NCBI GenBank assembly: GCA_002104895.1
Contig: MCFG01000037.1
Coordinates: 232,501-260,000, forward strand
Reading direction: 5' to 3'
DNA length: 27,500 nt
Source: Anaeromyces robustus
Taxonomy: Eukaryota > Neocallimastigomycota > Neocallimastigomycetes > Neocallimastigales > Neocallimastigaceae
In this document: piece by piece, positions 22,639 to 27,500 of the stretch
Layout of the letters: every line of letters starts with the position of its first letter
Numbering within the stretch: the stretch's first letter is position 1
Notes under the pieces: model-generated
Told to the model about the DNA's origin: nothing
What the model saw: only the letters and a program-made list of their open reading frames with translations
Database searches by the model: none
Translations under genes and position numbers: made by a program

Positions 22639-25600
22639 TTACCAACTTCATATTAATAATTAAGAAATATATATAAAATAAAAATATGTTAGTTTAATAT
22701 TCTTTATATAAATTTTATAGTATTAATATTATTTTCAATTTCTTTTTTTTTTTTTTTTTTTAAATTTAAAATCGAATTAATAATTATTATAATATATATA
22801 TATATATATTTTTTTTTTGTAATTTTTTTTTAAAAAAATTTAAAATTTAAAACTTACTCGAATTTGAATCGTTCAATTAAATTAGTATTATCTTTCATAT
22901 CTTTTTGAATCTTTTTACGCATATAAAAAATTGGACAATCTTTACTTGTACAAATAATATCTTGATGTAAACTACCTTGACATCTTTGACATTGTGTCCA
23001 AAGTCTAGCATATTTTCTTTCATTTATATTAAATTGCATAATTTGTCTTTGATAAAGTTCACCAAGTCTTGGTTTACAATGTGCACATACAGCCTTTTCA
23101 CCTTTTTGTAAAACAGCTTTACAACCAAGACAAGTTTCTCGTTTAACAGCAAATTTCATTAAACCTCCAATAGTTGGAGCTGCAACTGAAATAACACGAG
23201 TATGATCTCCAGAAAGTAAAGATTGAGCTTTATCTCCTAAAATTGGTTCAAAAATTCTCATCAATGGTTTAGAAAGTTGGTTATCAAGATAATATTTTGT
23301 ATCAATTGGTATATTATGTTCTAAAACATATAATGGATCTTCTGATTTTTCATATGCTGCGGCATCTTTAGCTGCTTTAATAATAACATAAGCTACACGA
23401 TCACCAAGATTTGGAGCTGAACCAGGATCTCTTTTTCTCATTCTATCTGCTAATTCTTTATGGGCTTGTTTACCATCATACTCTGTTTTTGATAAAGCTT
23501 TTGTAATAACTAATTGAGATAAATCAATTTTATTTTGAAGAAGATCTGAAATAACTTGTTTAGCATAATCAATAGCTGCTTCAACATTACGATCAATTAA
23601 CATTTTACGAAGACAAGTATCAATAACATTTTGTACTAAACGGCAGTTATCTCTTCTTACTGTTTCAATACCTTTAGCATCTAATTTATCATATTTTTCA
23701 GTTTTAGTCCAAAAAAGACCTGCATATCTCTTTTTACTAATTAATAAATATGGGAAATAAACCTTTTCAAATTCTAAATTAATTGGTTTAATAAAATGTT
23801 GTGTTACAAATTGAGCAGCTTCTCTACCTAATTTCATTGCCTCTTCTAAACTTTGAACACCAAAACGAACCATAACTGAATCAGTATCACCATAAATAAC
23901 AGTAGCATCATGTGGAAATCCATTGGCAATTGAATAATGACTTTCTACTAAATATTTTGTTTTTTCAATCATTTCTCTACCATAAGCAGTAGTACTTTGA
24001 GAAATAGGAATACAAGGTAACCGACCAATGGTTGCACCTGTAAAACCATATACAGAATTAGCACTAATCTTTAATGCTAATTGTCTACCATTAAGAACAC
24101 TTTTTTTAAATGGATCTGTTTCTTTCTTTAAATCAACTTTAGCTTTCTTACGAGCATCAATAAGATGTTTTAAAATTGACGGAAGAAGACCTTTTCTATG
24201 TTTTTCTTTAACAAACATATCATTTGATGGTGTTACAATATAATCAATATCTTTTTTTAAACCCAATCTTTCAATTGTTTGTTTATTTAAGAGAGTAGTA
24301 TAACATAAATTATGTGCCATCATAATTGATGGATAAAGAGAGTTAAAATCAAGAGTGGAGATTGGACAATCATAAAAACCTTTCTTTGGTTCAATAACAG
24401 TAGCACCAGTATACTGTTCTTCTGCAACCTCTTGTTGCATAAATGGAATAATTAAATCTTCTTCGATAGCTTTACGATAAAGTTGTGAAATAACTTTAAT
24501 TTGTTGTCCACGTTGAAGTAAAAGATTAAATGGTACACCTGTTACACGTGCCATTTCAATATAATTAATCAAACACATTAATTTATCTAATAATCTTTGA
24601 GGAAGCCAAGCATCTTTTAAACAATAAATAGCGAGACGTCTTCTTGTCTCTGCATTACCATTTTGTAAATCAGTAATAATGGAATGATGAACATCTTCTT
24701 TTTGTTCACCAAGAAAATGATTACATACTGAATTTAATGTATAAGATCTTAATTTATGATCACGTTGCATCATTTGTAATACATCAAAATCAATACGACC
24801 ATCTAAATTAATATTTTTACTTTCCCTTGTGCCATAAGCTCTTGAAGAAAAACGACTATCTTTAGCTTCAGTTTTAGTAGATTTTATTCTTCCAAGATAT
24901 GGAAATCTATTTACCTTTAAGGTGGCTGCTCTATCTAATAAATAAGGAATATCAAAATTTAATATATTATACCCTGTAATAACATCTGGATCAACTTTTA
25001 CAAAGAAATCACTCCAAGCTTGTAATAATTCTTTTTCATTTTCAAATGACATAACATGAGAACCGATAATTGGTGAACAGGATTTTAATGTAAAAATATT
25101 TTTAATAAATGGTTTTGATTCACCTATGTTATTATATGATTGTTAAAACAATTAAAAATTATAAAATTATTGTTTATAAATATTTTATTAATGTAATATA
25201 TAGATATATATAAATTATATTGAAATATTATAAAAATTATATATAAAGGTTAGATTATAATAAATTAATATGATTCGATTTTCACACAATATATAATTTT
25301 TAAATAAAATAATAATAATAATAATAAGAAGAAGAAGAAGAATTTCAATAATTATTGTAAAAAAAGGAAATATGAAAAAATTAATTACCTTGAATGGTTA
25401 CTACATTAGCAATTTGAATGACAGAATCGACTTTTGGCTCTGGAAATATACCTGGTCTACCAGAACATTCAATATCAAAACTTAAAATTCTTAACGGTGC
25501 TATAGAAGACCATTCATTTTCAGGTTCATGGCTAATTAAATCTTCATAACCAATATCAATTTCCAATTGACAATTGGAAACACATTCTTGCTTTGGTCTT

Positions 25601-26325
25601 ATTGTATATTTTTTTGGTGGACATTCTAACCAATTAACTCCAGTAACATTCCTATCAATCATAAAACGTAAATCATAATTTAAAGTACTATCATATGTAT
25701 TGAATCCTCTTTCACCAAATCCTGGTATATTAATACCTTGTTCAAGTTTTCTTTTAATACCTGACAATTGCTTTGGTAAAGTTGCAGTAATTTTAATATA
25801 AGGTGATTTTTGATTTCCATGAAAATTATAAATAGATTCTCTTAAAACAATTTCTACCTTTTTAACATCATTATTAGTACTTAATGCTTCCTTAAAAGCA
25901 GGAAGGTCACTTTCTTTAAAATTAACAGGTGCTGGAATATATAAATAATGATAAAAACCATGAACATTACACACTACACTATTTCCCTTTTCTGTACAAC
26001 CATAAAATCGAATAACTGGTTCCATTGTTTTAGTTGAACCAAATTCAGCAGTAGAATTGTTTTTTATATTAACATAATCATCAATTTCTATTTGTTGGAA
26101 AATAATAGGATCTTCATTTGGATTTATTTTTGGAAGTGGGGGTCTATTCCAAAATGAAACTGGATCTACCATTTTTTCTGATTCAGCTTCCATTTTTTGA
26201 AGTTGAAGTTCAAATGTAGAAGGTCCATCATTTTTTAATTTTTTTGGACTCTGATAATCCAATTGTTCAACATGATGATGAATTTCACCTTCATTTTCAC
26301 TTTTTCTTTTTACAGTAGGTGACAT
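22639..26325 (-). CDS. POL3: DNA polymerase delta catalytic subunit
   Basis: Three exons, 25389-26325, 22858-25123 and 22639-22645, give 1069 aa, close to yeast Pol3 (1097) and human POLD1 (1107). The protein is the replicative polymerase for the lagging strand with 3'-5' proofreading. Exonuclease motifs are Exo I with Asp284 and Glu286, Exo II with Asp370 and Exo III YCLKD with Asp483; a Trp follows where Tyr is usual in yeast. Polymerase motifs are A (DFNSLYPSI, from Asp571), B (KISANSVYG, from 664) and C (YGDTDS, Asp725 and Asp727). The C-terminus has two four-cysteine clusters: CysA at 977, 980, 992 and 995, and CysB, the Fe-S cluster in this family, at 1024, 1027, 1037 and 1042. Intron 1 (265 nt) joins Gly313. 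Reading through at the 3' end would stop at 22854 after Phe-Glu; a GTAAGT donor there and an AG at 22646 instead give a final Asp-Trp, matching the terminal Trp of yeast and human enzymes. Confidence 0.95.
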
Positions 26326-27093
26326 TATATATTTATTATAAAATAATGTAATTAAAAAGATATATTAACAAATTGTTATAATTAATTTAATGATTTTTTC
26401 TTATAATTGACTATTCATAAATTTATAATTATTAATAATGGTACAAAAATAATATGAATTAAATGTTATATAATATATAATCTAAGATTATTAATTATTT
26501 TTGTCAAAACATTTAAATAATATATACATAAATTTCAATTTTTATAATTAATTCATTTAGTAATAAGTTATGAAAGGGGAAAAAAAAATATGTTACAAAA
26601 CTTTATTATAATACAATACTTTTATTTAATTACAAATCAAATACAAATTAATTCTTAATATCATATTTTATTATTAACCATATGTGTGAAATAATATAAA
26701 AAAAATTTTTTTAATACGTTAAGAATTTAATTATAATATTTAATGTACTACGGTTCTTTTCTTTTATTAAAATATTATATTATATAAATAGATTAAAAAT
26801 CATAATATAAAAAAAATTTATAATATTTATAATATATATATATAAATTAATAATTAAATAATAATGAATAAAATAAATATAAATTATAAATGGATAATCT
26901 ATTTTTATAATTATATATAAAATATTAAAATATCTTAAAAGAAAAATTTTCTCTACAATTTTATTACAATATAAATAATTTAATTTTTTTTTTTTTTTTT
27001 TGTTAATTACAAAATTAATCAATTATAAAGTTATTTGATAAAATAATTTATTTTTATAAATGATAATAAGTAAAAATGAAAAAAATGAAAAAA

Positions 27094-27127
<34 letters not shown>

Positions 27128-27155
27128 TATTATATAAAAAAAAAACTTTTTAATA
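26326..27155. other. A/T-rich spacer upstream of polymerase delta
   Basis: The presumed polymerase delta promoter region lies here, with the 3' flank of the gene to the right. It contains poly-T at 26985-27001, poly-A at about 27090-27110 and a TA run near 27111-27133. Short Ile/Tyr/Phe-rich open frames are low complexity and are not called. Confidence 0.7.
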
Positions 27156-27500
27156 TTAATATTTTTTTTCATAAAATAAATAATATAATTTATTTCTGTT
27201 AAGAGGATCGTCACATAAATGAACGAAACGATTATTTTCATTATATTTTGAATCCTTATGTTGATATGTGAATAACGGTTGATAAATTTTATGGTTATAT
27301 TCAATTTTTATATAAAAAACAGTAGCAATTAGAGGTAAAATATAATTTATATTTTTAATAAAATTTTCCCCTGAAATTTCGATCATTTTACCTTTAAAAA
27401 TATATGGATGATCGTTGTACCATTTATTTAATTCTATCCAGAATTGACTATCATCATCCTTATCATATAATAGGCAATTAAATATTTTTTCTGGAAAATC
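27156..27500 (-). CDS. Unrecognised protein, C-terminal part
   Basis: The frame is open from the window edge (27500) to a TAA at 27158-27156, giving 114 residues. Codon composition is mixed and protein-like: acidic Asp-Asp-Asp, a Trp-containing segment (QFWIELNKWYNDHPYIF), then hydrophobic stretches, and a basic and aromatic C-terminus. The only internal Met is 38 codons in, so the true start lies beyond the window, or another exon does. I see no domain I can name. It has the same orientation as polymerase delta, about 830 bp beyond that gene's start. Confidence 0.7.
   Translation of the reverse strand, partial: DFPEKIFNCLLYDKDDDSQFWIELNKWYNDHPYIFKGKMIEISGENFIKNINYILPLIATVFYIKIEYNHKIYQPLFTYQHKDSKYNENNRFVHLCDDPLNRNKLYYLFYEKKY

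Noticed and set aside
26780-27304. Two minus-strand open frames rich in Ile, Tyr and Phe
   Set aside because: Composition matches the A/T background, and one overlaps the partial gene in another frame.

Overview
The window looks like nuclear DNA from an early-diverging fungus, most likely an anaerobic gut fungus (Neocallimastigomycota; my inference). The grounds are extremely A/T-rich spacers full of microsatellites, short GT-AG introns, asparagine-rich low complexity in proteins, and secreted proteins with small cysteine modules, one of them a hevein-type (CBM18) chitin-binding tail. A dictyostelid would also be A/T- and Asn-rich, but the CBM18 protease argues for a fungus. No tRNA, rRNA, CRISPR array or recognisable transposase was found.

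Layout, left to right. Positions 1-482 (minus) are the 5' end of a secreted cysteine-rich protein cut by the window edge. Positions 1513-3216 (minus) encode an intronless secreted subtilisin-like protease ending in a CBM18 module. A 4.1 kb spacer follows, with tandem repeats, a long inverted repeat and a 145 bp TAAA array. Positions 7304-13398 (plus) hold a four-exon XRN1/KEM1 5'-3' exoribonuclease of 1883 aa; its nuclease core matches yeast residue numbering, and its tail carries 28 Pro-Asn-Met/Ile triplets and a long Asn-rich end. Positions 14878-16482 (minus) encode a three-exon type II membrane protein that may be a glycosyltransferase. Positions 18393-20706 (minus) encode a five-exon paxillin-like protein with four C-terminal LIM domains. 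Positions 22639-26325 (minus) encode the DNA polymerase delta catalytic subunit, with a 7-nt terminal exon inferred here. Positions 27156-27500 (minus) are the 3' end of an unrecognised gene.

The genes are unrelated housekeeping and secretory functions: mRNA decay, DNA replication, cytoskeletal adhesion, the secretory pathway and extracellular proteolysis. They do not form one pathway. All but XRN1 are on the minus strand.

The most useful result is the set of spliced gene models. Eleven GT-AG introns of 96-265 nt were placed by hand by joining reading frames and conserved protein motifs. Three terminal exons are very short (32, 13 and 7 nt) and would be missed by open-frame scanning. I see no convincing new multi-gene system. 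The main points of interest are the polymerase delta micro-exon, a paxillin-type protein in a fungus, the XRN1 repeat tail, the protease-CBM18 fusion and several structured repeats in the spacers.
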